Under the pieces are notes generated by a model. The model searched no databases. It saw nothing but the letters and a program-made list of their open reading frames with translations, and was not told the DNA's origin. From Citricoccus sp. CH26A (GTDB lineage Bacteria; Actinomycetota; Actinomycetes; Actinomycetales; Micrococcaceae), in contig NZ_AFXQ01000006.1 of the NCBI RefSeq assembly GCF_000224415.1, forward strand, positions 1 to 64,000: a stretch of 64,000 nucleotides of DNA. Direction: 5' to 3'. The translations under genes and the position numbers were made by a program. Position 1 is the stretch's first letter. The number at the start of each line of letters is the position of its first letter. Shown piece by piece: positions 52,938 through 63,583 of the stretch.

Positions 52938-53396
52938 TCAGACGTGGTGGTAGGGCCGGCCCCCGGTGATCTCCTGGGCCCGGTAGAGCTGCTCGGCGAG
53001 GATGAGCCGGACCAGTTGGTGCGGGAAGACCAGCTTCGAGAGGGACCACACCGTGTCCGCCCGCTCGTGCACCGAGGCGTCCACGCCGTAGGCACCGCCG
53101 ATCACCAGCGTGACCTGCTGGCCGAGGTCGAACCGGCCTTGGAGGTGGCGTGCCAGGCCGGGGGAGTCGAAGCCCCTGCCCCGCTCGTCGAGCAGCATCA
53201 GGTGGTCCCGGCCGTCGACCTTCGCCAGGATCCGTGCGGACTCCTCGGCACGCGCGGCGTCGCCCTCGCGGGACGAGTGCGGAAGCAGCTGCCAGGAGAG
53301 GTCGAAGGGCTTCTTCAGGCGTTTGGAGTAGCGGTCGATGCCCTCGGACACCCAGGACTCGTGCTTCTTGCCAACGGTCAGGATCCTCACGCTCAT
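52938..53396 (-). CDS. rlmH: 23S rRNA (pseudouridine1915-N3)-methyltransferase
   Basis: 152 aa SPOUT methyltransferase. ILTVGKKHESWVSEGIDRYSKRL, the SAM knot VTLVIGGAYGVD and the C-terminal LSKLVFPHQLVRLILAEQLYRA..GPYHH-like end (here GGRPYHHV) are diagnostic. Methylates pseudouridine 1915 in helix 69 of 23S rRNA. Divergent from the alpha/beta hydrolase gene. Confidence 0.95.
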   Translation of the reverse strand: MSVRILTVGKKHESWVSEGIDRYSKRLKKPFDLSWQLLPHSSREGDAARAEESARILAKVDGRDHLMLLDERGRGFDSPGLARHLQGRFDLGQQVTLVIGGAYGVDASVHERADTVWSLSKLVFPHQLVRLILAEQLYRAQEITGGRPYHHV

Positions 53397-53522
53397 GGGT
53401 CCATCCTGACATCTCCTCCTGCGGTGCGCCCGTGACGGAACCGTGCCCTGACCGGGGCGATTCCTCCGGTTAATGTGGAGGCATCGCCGGATGGGCCGGC
53501 CCGGTCCGCGAAAGGCTCCAGC

Positions 53523-54683
53523 ATGGACGTTCCCGCCGACGCCCTCGGGCCACCCGCCGGCTCGCCCGGATCCTCGACGCCGGCGGACCCCGGGTCACCC
53601 TCCCGTCGCCGTCGGTCCCCGCGGCGCTGGACCCCCAGCTGGACCCCCAGCGGGGTCCTCATGGCGGTCATCGCCCTGGCGGTGGTCATCGCCGTGGCCG
53701 TGCCGGCCCTGTTCGCCCAGGCCGGGCCGCCGTCGTCCCGGGTCCTGCCCCGGGGCGCCGAGGCGATGCTGGGGCTCGAGTACGCGGTCCTGCCCGGCAA
53801 CGCGGGCACCCTGGACCTCTTCGTGCCCGCCCGGGGCAGGGGTCCGTACCCCGTGGTGTTGTGGAGCCAGGGCTCGGGCTGGACGTCGGACCGCGGCAAC
53901 CTGGGCGGCGAACCGGTGGCGGAACAGCTGGCGCGGCGCGGTTACGCGGTGGCGCTGTTCTCGGTGCGCAGCTCCGAGCAGGCGGTCTTCCCGGCCCAGG
54001 TGCACGACGCCAAGGCGGCCGTGCGCTTCATCCGCGCCCATGCCGAGGAGTTCGGACTGGACCCGGACCGGGTCGTGGCCGCCGGCAACTCCTCCGGCGG
54101 CTGGATCGCCACCATGCTCGGCGTGACGTCGGGCGAGCCGGCGCTGGAGGGGGAACTGGGAGTGACGGGGGTGTCCTCGCGGGTGCACGCGGTGGTGAAC
54201 TTCTTCGCCCCCACCGATTTCCTCTCCATCACCTCGCAGATGCTGCCCGGGGCCTGTGACCGGTTCAACGAGTCCTACGGGGTCACCCACTGCCACGACG
54301 ACCTGCAGGCCTTCGAGTCCCGGCTCATCGGGGCCTCGACGCTCCGTCACCCGGACCTGGCCATCGCCGCGAGCCCCCTGGCGTACATCGACGCCGGGGA
54401 CCCTCCCACCCTCATCGCGCACGGGACCGACGACTGGGTGGTGCCGTACCAGCAGAGCTCACTGCTGTTCGCGGCCCTCGACGCCGCCGGGGTGCCCACC
54501 GCCTACTACGAGGTGGCCGACGTCGGCCACGACTTCCGCTTCGCCGCGTCCGGTTCCGTGCTGGACACCGAGGTGGAGTCCGCCCACCTGGACCCGGCCC
54601 CGCCGCCGGGCCAGCAGCTGACCTGGGATGTCATCACCGACTTCCTGGACCGGCAGACCGGTGGCCCGCATCGGCCGCGGTGA
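53523..54683 (+). CDS. Membrane-anchored alpha/beta hydrolase
   Basis: 386 aa. A ~45-residue Pro/Arg-rich cytoplasmic tail, one signal-anchor helix (VLMAVIALAVVIAVAVPALFA, ~48-68) and an extracytoplasmic hydrolase domain: VVLWSQGSGWTSDRG oxyanion region, nucleophile Ser in AAGNSSGGW, Asp in AHGTDDWVVPY, His in VGHDFRFA. Resembles carboxylesterase/BD-FAE-like enzymes. The ATG at 53523 is preferred for the AAAGG upstream over a GTG at 53475. Substrate unknown. Convergent with the PHB depolymerase-like gene. Confidence 0.78.
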   Translation: MDVPADALGPPAGSPGSSTPADPGSPSRRRRSPRRWTPSWTPSGVLMAVIALAVVIAVAVPALFAQAGPPSSRVLPRGAEAMLGLEYAVLPGNAGTLDLFVPARGRGPYPVVLWSQGSGWTSDRGNLGGEPVAEQLARRGYAVALFSVRSSEQAVFPAQVHDAKAAVRFIRAHAEEFGLDPDRVVAAGNSSGGWIATMLGVTSGEPALEGELGVTGVSSRVHAVVNFFAPTDFLSITSQMLPGACDRFNESYGVTHCHDDLQAFESRLIGASTLRHPDLAIAASPLAYIDAGDPPTLIAHGTDDWVVPYQQSSLLFAALDAAGVPTAYYEVADVGHDFRFAASGSVLDTEVESAHLDPAPPPGQQLTWDVITDFLDRQTGGPHRPR

Positions 54684-54732
54684 CACACTGCTCCGGGCCG
54701 GCGGTGGGTTCCGGTTCCTGCGTGGGGGTCGG

Positions 54733-55794
54733 CTACCCAGGTGGCAGCGGCCCGGTGCGGCGGTTGTTCTCGAAGAAGAACTCCGTCACGTACGCCGGGT
54801 AGTCGACGCTGTCGGTGGAGATGTAGGTGCCGCCCGGACCGCCGCCCGCGGGCCAGTTGTGTCCGAGCCCGGTGTTCTGGACCAGGGACACCCGCGGGCC
54901 GTCCGCGTCCGAGTACAGGGTGCCCGTCCCGGCGGTGTTGGCCCCGTCCAGGCCGGCCAGCGGGAACGACGACGTCGAGGACGCGCCGTACAGCCCGGCC
55001 ATGATCTCGGCGTTGAGGGTGTTGTAACCGGGCGCCAGCGCGGAGTCGTGGCCGTCGTAGACGATGGAGGCCAGCTGGGTGTCGAAGGAGGCCTCCGCCG
55101 GACCCGCGAAGGACCGGCAGGTGGAGGTGCCCCGGGCCGTGGACGTGGCCACCCAGGAGAGCTGCCCCGCGGTGGTGCCCACGGTGGGCCCGGCGCCGAT
55201 GCCGATGCCCGCGAAGACGTCCGGGGCCAGGCAGCCCATGACCATGGCCTGCGCGCCGCCCGCGCTCAGCCCGGTGAGGTACACCTGGTCCGCGTCCACC
55301 CCCAGCCCGGGGCGGGAGGTCAGGGCGGAGGCCAGTCCCAGCAGGTTGTCGTCGTGCCGGGCGGGGGAGGTGCGCGAGTGGTTGACGCCGTAGTAGTCCC
55401 AGCACCCGAGGAGTACTCCGCCATCCGGGGCGGCCGGGACGGCCACCACCATGCCGTACTCATCCGCCGTGGCCGCCCAGTTCCCGCCATTCCTCAGGTC
55501 CGCGGCCTTCTGCACGCAACCGTGCAGGGTGACCATCAGGGCCCTGCCGTCCGGGTGGGCCGGGGTGGTCTCGGGGACATAGAGGTCCACGCTCATCCCG
55601 GCGATGGTCTCGGTGGTCCACGTCCCGGTCGTCTCGGCCTGGCCGGATTCACCCCCACCCGTGCCGCCGCCCGGGCTGGTGCAACCGGTCAGGCCCAGGA
55701 GTGCAGCCAGTGCCGCGAGCACGACCGCGGCCGGCGACGTCAGGAGCGGCCGCCGGCGAGGCTGCGGACGTCGATCGGGGTGCCGGGGGTGCAT
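54733..55794 (-). CDS. PHB depolymerase family esterase, lipoprotein
   Basis: 353 aa. Signal peptide with lipobox LTGC, so a secreted, lipid-anchored protein, followed by a Gly/Ser linker. Catalytic features: VTLHGCVQKAADL oxyanion loop, WAATADEYGMVVAVPAA, nucleophile Ser in TGLSAGGAQAM and His in TGLGHNWPAGG. Poly(3-hydroxybutyrate) depolymerases and feruloyl/acetylxylan esterases share this architecture; which ester is cleaved is not clear. Start 55794 (ATG) leaves a normal n-region of Arg-rich residues; the longer frame overlaps sufU. Confidence 0.82.
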   Translation of the reverse strand: MHPRHPDRRPQPRRRPLLTSPAAVVLAALAALLGLTGCTSPGGGTGGGESGQAETTGTWTTETIAGMSVDLYVPETTPAHPDGRALMVTLHGCVQKAADLRNGGNWAATADEYGMVVAVPAAPDGGVLLGCWDYYGVNHSRTSPARHDDNLLGLASALTSRPGLGVDADQVYLTGLSAGGAQAMVMGCLAPDVFAGIGIGAGPTVGTTAGQLSWVATSTARGTSTCRSFAGPAEASFDTQLASIVYDGHDSALAPGYNTLNAEIMAGLYGASSTSSFPLAGLDGANTAGTGTLYSDADGPRVSLVQNTGLGHNWPAGGGPGGTYISTDSVDYPAYVTEFFFENNRRTGPLPPG

Positions 55795-55807
55795 GGCCGA
55801 GACGGGG

Positions 55808-57585
<1,778 letters not shown>

Positions 57586-57664
57586 TCAGTGGTCTGTGAC
57601 TGCCGCCGATAGACAACAGGCCCCCGCCGCCGCGGTCATTGCGGGGCGAGGGCCTGTCAGTCGG

Positions 57665-57751
57665 CGGTGACGGTGGGATTTGAACCCACGGTAGGGGTGA
57701 ACCTACACAACATTTCGAGTGTTGCACCTTCGGCCGCTCGGACACGTCACC
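57665..57751 (-). tRNA. tRNA-Ser (CGA anticodon)
   Basis: 87 nt class II tRNA. Acceptor GGTGACG (57745-57751 complement) pairs with CGTCACC (57666-57672) plus a G discriminator. Anticodon arm CAACA/TGTTG with loop CTCGAAA gives anticodon CGA at 57715-57717. The T-arm GTGGGTTCAAATCCCAC and a long variable arm are present; no CCA is encoded. Reads UCG codons. Confidence 0.96.
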
Positions 57752-57798
57752 AGACCGGTCCATCTTACCGGAGGAGGCGGTGGACCGCCGAATCCTGT

Positions 57799-59232
57799 TC
57801 AGGCCCCCATTCGCAGGGGCGGGATGTTGTGGTTGAGCCGGAAGACGTTCTGCGGGTCGTACCACCCCTTCAGGGCGGCCAGGCGCTCCAGTTTCTCCTC
57901 GCCGTAGAGGGATGCCGCCCGGCGCCAGAGGTCCCCCTCGTCCGCTCCGGAGGAGGGGCCCTCGGGCTCCCGGGCCATGAAGTTCACGTACTGTGCGCCA
58001 CCGGAGAACGGCTCCACGTCCCGGGCCAGGCCGCGCACGAAGGCGATGTTGCGCTCGTCGTCGGCCGCCGACCCCCAGAAGCCGTAGACGTTCAGCCAGT
58101 ACTCCGGGCTCCGGTCCGGGAACGCGGTCGCCCGGGGGTCCACGCGCCGGAACGCCCCGCCCATGTGGTGCAGGTCGAAGGCCGTGCCCTGCCAGGTCTG
58201 CTGTTCCGCCCGCGCGCACAGCACCGCGATGACCTCGTCGTCCAGCCGGAGCACCCCCGAGTTCTTCCAGTACGCGCGGACACCCTTCGGGAACAGGCCG
58301 TCCATCGCGGACTGCCACTCCGGCCAGGCCGTGGGGCCGACCTCCTCGGCGTCCGGCGGGGCCATCCCGGCGAGCTCGTCCGCGTGGTCCAGCCCGTCGC
58401 CGTGCTCCGCGCCGGCCCAGGCGAAGCCGATGACCAGCACCGGATCGGCGCCGAGGTCCCAGTCCGGCGGGGGAGTCAGCGCCGTGATGATGGCCGTCAT
58501 CTCGTCCGGCAGGTCCCGGGTCCAGTCGGCGAAGGCCCTGAGCGCCCCCTCCCACCGGGGCCGGAAGTAGATGAGGTTGCCGCCCAGGACCGTGGGCGGC
58601 AGGGGATGCGCCGCGAAGGTGAAGGAGGTGACGACCCCGAAGTTCCCGCCGCCGCCCGTCAACCCCCAGAGCAGGTCCGGGTTCTCCTCCGCGCTGGCGT
58701 GCACGGTGCGCCCGTCGGCCGTCACGACGTCCGCGGCCAGCAGGTTGTCCACCGTCAGCCCGTGTTTCCGGGTCAGCCAGCCGAAACCGCCGCCCAGGGT
58801 GAGCCCGGCGACCCCGGTGGCCGAGACCACCCCGATCGGCACGGCCAGCCCGTGGGCGGTGGTGGCCCGGTCCAGGTCCGCCAGCGTCGCGCCCGGCGCC
58901 ACGGTCACCGTGCCCGTGTCCACCTCGACCGTGACGTCGCGGCAGCCCCCGAGGTCCAGCACCAGACCGTCGTCCACGGTTCCGTAACCGGCCACGCTGT
59001 GGCCGCCGCCGCGCAGCGCGACGGGCAGCCCGTGGCGTCCGGCGAATTCCAGGCAGGGGGCGACGTCGGCCACGTCACCGGCGCGGACCACCACCGCGGG
59101 GTGGCGGTCGATCATCGCGTTCCACACGCTCCGCGCGTCGTCGTACAACGCGTCCTCGGGTCCGATCACCGTGCCGCGCACCGCTGAGGACAGGGTGCGT
59201 AACGCCTCGGGAGAGAGTCGGGGTCCAGCCAT
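57799..59232 (-). CDS. FAD-binding oxidoreductase (BBE family)
   Basis: 477 aa. The VAO/PCMH fold is shown by [14 protein letters not shown] (His for covalent FAD), [31 protein letters not shown] and [14 protein letters not shown]; the berberine-bridge C-terminus reads [18 protein letters not shown]. Such enzymes oxidise sugars, alcohols or secondary metabolites with O2. No signal peptide. Substrate and partners are unknown. Confidence 0.85.
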   Translation of the reverse strand: MAGPRLSPEALRTLSSAVRGTVIGPEDALYDDARSVWNAMIDRHPAVVVRAGDVADVAPCLEFAGRHGLPVALRGGGHSVAGYGTVDDGLVLDLGGCRDVTVEVDTGTVTVAPGATLADLDRATTAHGLAVPIGVVSATGVAGLTLGGGFGWLTRKHGLTVDNLLAADVVTADGRTVHASAEENPDLLWGLTGGGGNFGVVTSFTFAAHPLPPTVLGGNLIYFRPRWEGALRAFADWTRDLPDEMTAIITALTPPPDWDLGADPVLVIGFAWAGAEHGDGLDHADELAGMAPPDAEEVGPTAWPEWQSAMDGLFPKGVRAYWKNSGVLRLDDEVIAVLCARAEQQTWQGTAFDLHHMGGAFRRVDPRATAFPDRSPEYWLNVYGFWGSAADDERNIAFVRGLARDVEPFSGGAQYVNFMAREPEGPSSGADEGDLWRRAASLYGEEKLERLAALKGWYDPQNVFRLNHNIPPLRMGA

Positions 59233-59370
59233 GACGGACCAGCTTCCGGTTCGGTGCCGGTCCCGGACGGGCCGGCCTTGCCGTGAATTCTTCCCCGGCG
59301 CCAGTCACCGGTCAACGCGCCGGGAGCGCCGGTCCTGGGGGTCCGGCGGGCCGCTTCCGGTCCGCGGCCC

Positions 59371-59847
59371 TCAGCCCCGGTGCGCGCGGAAGAACCCCGT
59401 CAGCACCTCCGCGCATTCCTGCTCGCGGATGCCGGGAAACACCTCGACCCAGTGGTTCAGCCGCGGCTCGCGGACGACGTCGAACACGGACCCGCACGCC
59501 CCGGCCTTGGGGTCCCACGCGCCGAAGACCAGTCGGGGGACGCGGGCCAGGACGATCGCCCCGGCGCACATGGCGCAGGGCTCCAGGGTGACCACGAGGG
59601 TGCAGTCCTCCAACCGCCACCCGTCGCCGTGCCCGGAGGCCCGACGCGCGGCGGCCGCGGCCCGCAGGGCCAGCACCTCGGCGTGGGCGGTGGGGTCCCC
59701 GCTCGCCTCCCGTTCGTTGCGACCGGTGCCGAGCACGGTCCGGTCCGGGCCCAGGACCACCGCGCCGATCGGCACGTCACCGGTGTCCGTGGCACGGCGG
59801 GCCTCGTCCAGGGCCAGCGCCATCCAGGAATCGTGCTCGGGATCCAT
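59371..59847 (-). CDS. tadA: tRNA adenosine(34) deaminase
   Basis: 158 aa cytidine-deaminase-fold enzyme. Zinc and catalytic residues in [14 protein letters not shown] and [33 protein letters not shown] is the family N-terminus. Converts A34 to inosine in tRNA-Arg(ACG). The ATG at 59847 gives the normal length; the frame upstream overlaps upp's promoter and start. Confidence 0.93.
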   Translation of the reverse strand: MDPEHDSWMALALDEARRATDTGDVPIGAVVLGPDRTVLGTGRNEREASGDPTAHAEVLALRAAAAARRASGHGDGWRLEDCTLVVTLEPCAMCAGAIVLARVPRLVFGAWDPKAGACGSVFDVVREPRLNHWVEVFPGIREQECAEVLTGFFRAHRG

Positions 59848-59889
59848 GGAGACTGAGCCTATCCGGAGGGGGCGTGGCCCCTCCTTCTG

Positions 59890-59895
59890 TAGGGT
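59890..59895 (+). promoter_or_regulatory. -10 box of a probable leaderless start (TAGGGT)
   Basis: TAGGGT is followed by seven bases and the upp ATG at 59903. There is no Shine-Dalgarno sequence. Confidence 0.5.
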
Positions 59896-59902
59896 TGGCA
59901 CC

Positions 59903-60538
59903 ATGCGCGTACAGCTCGTCGAACACCCGCTGGTAGCCCACAAGCTCACGGTCCTCAGGAAGCGGGACACCCCGTCCATGATCTTCCGGCAGCTGACCGA
60001 GGAACTGGTCATGCTGCTGGCCTACGAGGCCACGCGGGACGTCGCGGTGGAGCCCGTCCGGATCGAGACCCCCGTCGCCACCACCACCGGGGTCCGGCTG
60101 GCGCGGCCCACGCCGCTGGTGGTGCCGATCCTGCGCGCCGGCCTCGGGATGCTCGAGGGCATGGTCCGGATGGCGCCGACGGCGGAGGTCGGCTTCCTGG
60201 GGATGGCCCGGAACGAGGAGACCCTGGACATCGTCACCTACGCCGAGCGCCTGCCGGCCGACCTGACGGGCCGGCACGTGTTCATCCTGGACCCCATGCT
60301 GGCCACGGGCGGGACGCTGGCCGAGGCGGTGCGGTTCATGTACGCCCGCAAGGCCCGCCGGGTGACCTGCATCTGCCTCCTGGGCGCGCCCGAGGGCATC
60401 GCGCGCCTGGAGGGCGAGCTGGCCGACGTCGACGTGGACATCTACCTGGCGGCCGTCGACGAGCGCCTGAACGAACAGTCCTACATCGTCCCCGGGCTCG
60501 GGGACGCCGGTGACCGTCTCTACGGCGTCGCCGAATAG
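59903..60538 (+). CDS. upp: Uracil phosphoribosyltransferase
   Basis: 211 aa. [33 protein letters not shown], the PRPP loop [16 protein letters not shown] and C-terminal [19 protein letters not shown] are diagnostic. Converts uracil and PRPP to UMP in pyrimidine salvage. The ATG at 59903 is 7 bases after the -10 box. Divergent from tadA. Confidence 0.96.
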   Translation: MRVQLVEHPLVAHKLTVLRKRDTPSMIFRQLTEELVMLLAYEATRDVAVEPVRIETPVATTTGVRLARPTPLVVPILRAGLGMLEGMVRMAPTAEVGFLGMARNEETLDIVTYAERLPADLTGRHVFILDPMLATGGTLAEAVRFMYARKARRVTCICLLGAPEGIARLEGELADVDVDIYLAAVDERLNEQSYIVPGLGDAGDRLYGVAE

Positions 60539-60646
60539 AAGGCGTCGCCCCGGCAACGGGCTCGGTAACAAACGGGGACGCCGGGGCAAAGAGGCGGTAA
60601 CTTACCCCGGAATACCCGGAGGAGTGCTTCAGACCCCTCAAATGAC

Positions 60647-60745
60647 GTGACCTTCGTCACAAAAAGGTACATGCGTCTCACGATGTGAGACGACGTGACC
60701 ATTGTTACTTGCGAGAACAGATTGTGACGCTTCAGGGTTGTCACA
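60647..60745. promoter_or_regulatory. Cluster of GTGAC/GTCAC inverted repeats before the winged-helix gene
   Basis: Four elements in 100 bases: GTGACCTTCGTCAC (60647-60660), GTCTCACGATGTGAGAC (60675-60691, perfect 7-bp arms), GTGACCATTGTTAC (60695-60708, imperfect) and TGTGAC-N11-GTCACA (60723-60745). GGTAACTTACC (60596-60606) lies further upstream, and a GC-rich hairpin (GGCGTC at 60541, GACGCC at about 60578) follows upp. The region 60539-60916 has no convincing gene. The pattern suggests several regulator-binding sites. Confidence 0.6.
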
Positions 60746-60916
60746 TGAAGTTCCGCGACCTGGTCGGCCTCCCTGAGGCCCAGTCCGCCCGGCGATGGCG
60801 TCGGCGGTGCGACCAGGCCGGCTCCTGGCCGGTGCGCGGCGGGCGGGGACGACCGTGATCCGGTCCGACCTGCTGGCTCCGCGCCGACGAGGAGATCGAC
60901 GCAAGGATTCATCGAC

Positions 60917-61753
60917 ATGACCACCAGCCCCCAGGGATACGTCCACATCTCGGTCCGCAACGCCCAGCGCCGCGCGGCCCGGGTCCGCAGTTACCGCGAG
61001 CACGGCGGGACCTATGGGATGCCCCGCACCCGTCCGCTGCAGTCGGTGCAGGACCACGGCGACTCCGGCGCGGTCGCGCGGGACGCCGAGCCCCAGACCG
61101 CTCCGACGCCGGTGCTGGCCCCCAACGGCACTCCCGGCCCCCAGGCCGTGGCCACCGAGACCGAGGCTCGGGGCTTCGTGATCTACGTGGGGATGGACGA
61201 GTCCGCGGCCTCGGCGGCCGGGACCTCCCTGACGCGGCTGGCCAACGAGCTGCGCCACTACGTGGAGTCCCTGGTCCCGGGCTCGCAGTCCGCGGCGGCC
61301 GTGGCCATCGCCCCGGCTGGCGCCCCCGGGGCCGACCTGGAGGTCGTCCGCCAGGTGCTGGGTGATCCCACCATCCAGCAGGGCGCCCGGCCGGACCTGC
61401 TGCAGGCGCCCGCACCCGTCTCCACTCGTCAGCCCGGAGTCCTGATCGACCTGGCCCGCCGCGAGGTGATGCTGGACGGCGAGGGACTGAACCTCACCTA
61501 CAAGGAGTTCGAGCTGCTGAACTACCTCGTGGAGAACGGCGGCCGCACGGTGGGGCGCGACGAGCTGCTGGAATCGCTGTGGAAGAACGCCGAGGACGTG
61601 CCGAACGAGCGCACCATCGACGTCCACATCCGTCGGCTGCGCTCCAAGCTGGGCCGGTTGTCCGGGACCGTGCGCACTGTGCGCGGCCAGGGATACCGCT
61701 TCTACGAGCATCCCGAGGTCGTCGTGTGGGCGGCACCGGAATACAGCATCTGA
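60917..61753 (+). CDS. Winged-helix transcriptional regulator without receiver domain
   Basis: 278 aa. Residues ~175-270 are an OmpR/PhoB-type winged helix (LNLTYKEFELLNYLVENGG, RDELLESLWKN, RTIDVHIRRLRSKLG, VRTVRGQGYRFYE). No phospho-receiver domain precedes it; residues ~1-80 are basic then Pro/Ala-rich and ~85-160 form a small alpha/beta domain (ARGFVIYVGMDESAAS, LANELRHYVESLVPG) I do not recognise. The long leader with multiple inverted repeats suggests autoregulation or control by several factors. Targets unknown. Terminator at 61776-61804. Confidence 0.8.
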   Translation: MTTSPQGYVHISVRNAQRRAARVRSYREHGGTYGMPRTRPLQSVQDHGDSGAVARDAEPQTAPTPVLAPNGTPGPQAVATETEARGFVIYVGMDESAASAAGTSLTRLANELRHYVESLVPGSQSAAAVAIAPAGAPGADLEVVRQVLGDPTIQQGARPDLLQAPAPVSTRQPGVLIDLARREVMLDGEGLNLTYKEFELLNYLVENGGRTVGRDELLESLWKNAEDVPNERTIDVHIRRLRSKLGRLSGTVRTVRGQGYRFYEHPEVVVWAAPEYSI

Positions 61754-61775
61754 CCCAGGCCCTCTAGGCCCCGCG

Positions 61776-61804
61776 GGACCCCGGATCCACTGGATCCGGG
61801 GTCC
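61776..61804 (+). terminator. Terminator of the winged-helix gene
   Basis: Perfect 13-bp arms GGACCCCGGATCC (61776-61788) and GGATCCGGGGTCC (61792-61804), three-base loop, followed by TCGTCGTTT. Confidence 0.8.
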
Positions 61805-61829
61805 TCGTCGTTTAACGCCCCTTGCACCC

Positions 61830-61882
61830 TTGACCCCGCCGTCGATGTGTGAGTACAGTCACGAATGAACGAGCATTCATTC
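61830..61882 (+). promoter_or_regulatory. Promoter and TetR operator of the ring-degradation operon
   Basis: -35 TTGACC (61830-61835) and -10 TACAGT (61854-61859), 18 apart. GAATGAA (61863-61869) and TTCATTC (61876-61882) form a 7-bp inverted repeat with six-base spacer over the expected transcription start. This is a textbook autorepression site for the TetR gene that follows. Confidence 0.75.
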
Positions 61883-61922
61883 TTGCTGAACCAATATTCA
61901 CACAAACTGAAGGGGCAGGTCC

Positions 61923-62597
61923 ATGGTGCTGAAGGGCGCGGAAGAACTGGCTGTACCGGCCGAGGCCGCGCGCCAGGCCCGCTCGGACGCCCGGACCCGC
62001 CAACTGCTCGAGGCGGCGGCGCGGCTCATGGAGCGCAGCGGTTCGCACGGCGTCTCCATGCAGGCGGTGGCCGACGAGGCGGGCGTCTCCGTGGGCCTGA
62101 TCTACCGCTACTTCGCCAACAAGCAGGAACTCGTCCAGGGCGTGATCCTCGGCGTCCTGGACGACATGGCACGGCTCATCCCCGCGGCCGTGGCGCCGGA
62201 GGCGGACCCGGTGCGGCGCATGGTCGCGGCCTTCTCGGCCTACTGCAGGGTGGTCGACGACAACCGCGAGGCCGTGCTGCTGACGTACCGCGAGTCCCAC
62301 ACCCTGGACGAGGAGGGGCGCCGGCTCATCAAGGACCTCGAGGTCAGGACGGCCCAGCCTTTGACCGACGCCATCCAGGAGGCCCTGGACCGCGGCCTGC
62401 TGATGCCGGTCGACACCCGGATCCTCTCCTATGACCTGCTCCTCATCGCCCACTCGTGGTCCCTGAAGCACTGGTACTTCGCACCGAGGATGACGTTCGA
62501 GGAGTTCGTGGCGAGCCAGTCGGCCCTCATGCTCGCCACGGCCGTGCACCCCGACCACCGAGACACGTACGCCGACCTGCTGGGCGCGCCCGCCTGA
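61923..62597 (+). CDS. TetR/AcrR family regulator of the downstream operon
   Basis: 224 aa. N-terminal HTH (HGVSMQAVADEAGVSVGLIYRYFANKQEL, ~42-70; core AVADEAGVSVGLIYRYF) and an all-helical ligand domain (YRESHTLDEEGRRLIKDLEV) like acyl-CoA-responsive regulators. First gene of the unit with the badI-like gene 73 bases downstream. It probably represses its own promoter through the operator at 61863-61882. The ligand is inferred to be a CoA thioester of the pathway. Confidence 0.88.
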   Translation: MVLKGAEELAVPAEAARQARSDARTRQLLEAAARLMERSGSHGVSMQAVADEAGVSVGLIYRYFANKQELVQGVILGVLDDMARLIPAAVAPEADPVRRMVAAFSAYCRVVDDNREAVLLTYRESHTLDEEGRRLIKDLEVRTAQPLTDAIQEALDRGLLMPVDTRILSYDLLLIAHSWSLKHWYFAPRMTFEEFVASQSALMLATAVHPDHRDTYADLLGAPA

Positions 62598-62670
62598 GCA
62601 CGGGTCGCCCCGACCACCCACCCCTGGACCTGCCCGGAGACGCGGCAGGGCCACCACGGAAAGGACCATC

Positions 62671-63519
62671 ATGACCGCTGAGAACACCACCGCCACCACC
62701 GGTTCGTCCCAGGCCCCGGCCGTCCCGGACTTCGGGGACATCACCTACGAGCGCCGCAACGCCGCCGCCGTCATCACCATCAACCGCCCGGACCGCTACA
62801 ACGCCTTCCGCTCCCAGACCGTCGAGGAGCTCATCAAGGCCCTCAAGCTGGCCTGGGCCGACCGCGGCGTGCAGGCCGTGATCCTCACCGGGGCCGGACA
62901 GAAGGCCTTCTGCACCGGCGGGGACGTCAAGCAGCGCGCCGAGACCGGGGACTACGGCCCGAGCGAGTCCGGCATGTTCGAGATCGGCCTGCTGCACAAG
63001 ACCATCCGCGACCTGCCCAAGCCGGTCATCGCCGCGGTCAACGGCCTCGCCATCGGCGGTGGGCACGTGCTGCACGTGCTGTGCGACCTGACCATCGCCT
63101 CCTCCACCGCCCAGTTCGGGCAGGCCGGGCCCCGCGTCGGGTCCTTCGACGCGGGCTTCGGCTCGGCCTTCCTGGCCCGCATCGTCGGCGAGAAGCGCGC
63201 CCGCGAGATCTGGTACCTCTGCCGCAAGTACGACGCCGCCACCGCCGAGCGCTGGGGCCTGGTCAACGCCGTCGTCGAACCGGACCGGCTGATGGACGAG
63301 GCCCTGGCCTGGGCCGACGAGATCGCGGCGAAGTCCCCGACCGCCATCCGCTTCCTCAAGCAGTCCTTCAACGCCGACACCGAGCACCAGGCCGGCCTGA
63401 GCGCCATGGCGATGTCCGCCCTGGACCTCTACGCCGTGTCACCCGAGGGCATGGAGGGCGCCATCGCCTTCGCCGAGAAGCGGGCCCCCGACTTCGCCTC
63501 CAAGGTCGTCAGCCACTGA
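62671..63519 (+). CDS. 2-ketocyclohexanecarboxyl-CoA hydrolase-like crotonase (BadI-like)
   Basis: 282 aa crotonase-fold enzyme. INRPDRYNAFRSQTVEELIKAL, TGAGQKAFCTGGD, HKTIRDLPKPVIAAVNGLAIGGG (oxyanion hole), GSFDAGFGSAFLARIVGEKRAREIWYLC and a C-terminal SPTAIRFLKQSFNADTEHQAG. These features are shared by MenB and BadI; the C-terminal SFN-DT-HQAG pattern and degradative context favour BadI, which opens the ring of 2-ketocyclohexanecarboxyl-CoA to pimelyl-CoA. MenB is the main alternative, but no menaquinone genes are near. GAAAGGA precedes the ATG. Confidence 0.72.
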   Translation: MTAENTTATTGSSQAPAVPDFGDITYERRNAAAVITINRPDRYNAFRSQTVEELIKALKLAWADRGVQAVILTGAGQKAFCTGGDVKQRAETGDYGPSESGMFEIGLLHKTIRDLPKPVIAAVNGLAIGGGHVLHVLCDLTIASSTAQFGQAGPRVGSFDAGFGSAFLARIVGEKRAREIWYLCRKYDAATAERWGLVNAVVEPDRLMDEALAWADEIAAKSPTAIRFLKQSFNADTEHQAGLSAMAMSALDLYAVSPEGMEGAIAFAEKRAPDFASKVVSH

Positions 63520-63530
63520 CCGTCGGCAGA

Positions 63531-63570
63531 CCCACCACGACCACCCCACCACGACCACCCCACCAGGACC
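63531..63570 (+). repeat. 14-base tandem repeat between badI-like and dehydrogenase genes
   Basis: CCCACCACGACCAC occurs at 63531-63544 and 63545-63558, with a third partial copy (11 of 12 matching) at 63559-63570. It is intergenic, ending 13 bases before the next ATG. Confidence 0.8.
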
Positions 63571-63583
63571 AGACGAGGGACCC

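Noticed and set aside
60745-60858. 37-residue reading frame starting in the last inverted repeat before the winged-helix gene
   Set aside because: Arg/Gly-rich, no ribosome-binding site, and overlaps the repeat cluster; could be a leader peptide but nothing supports it.
63531-63570. Short CRISPR-like array
   Set aside because: The 14-base units are directly adjacent with no spacers; a simple tandem repeat.
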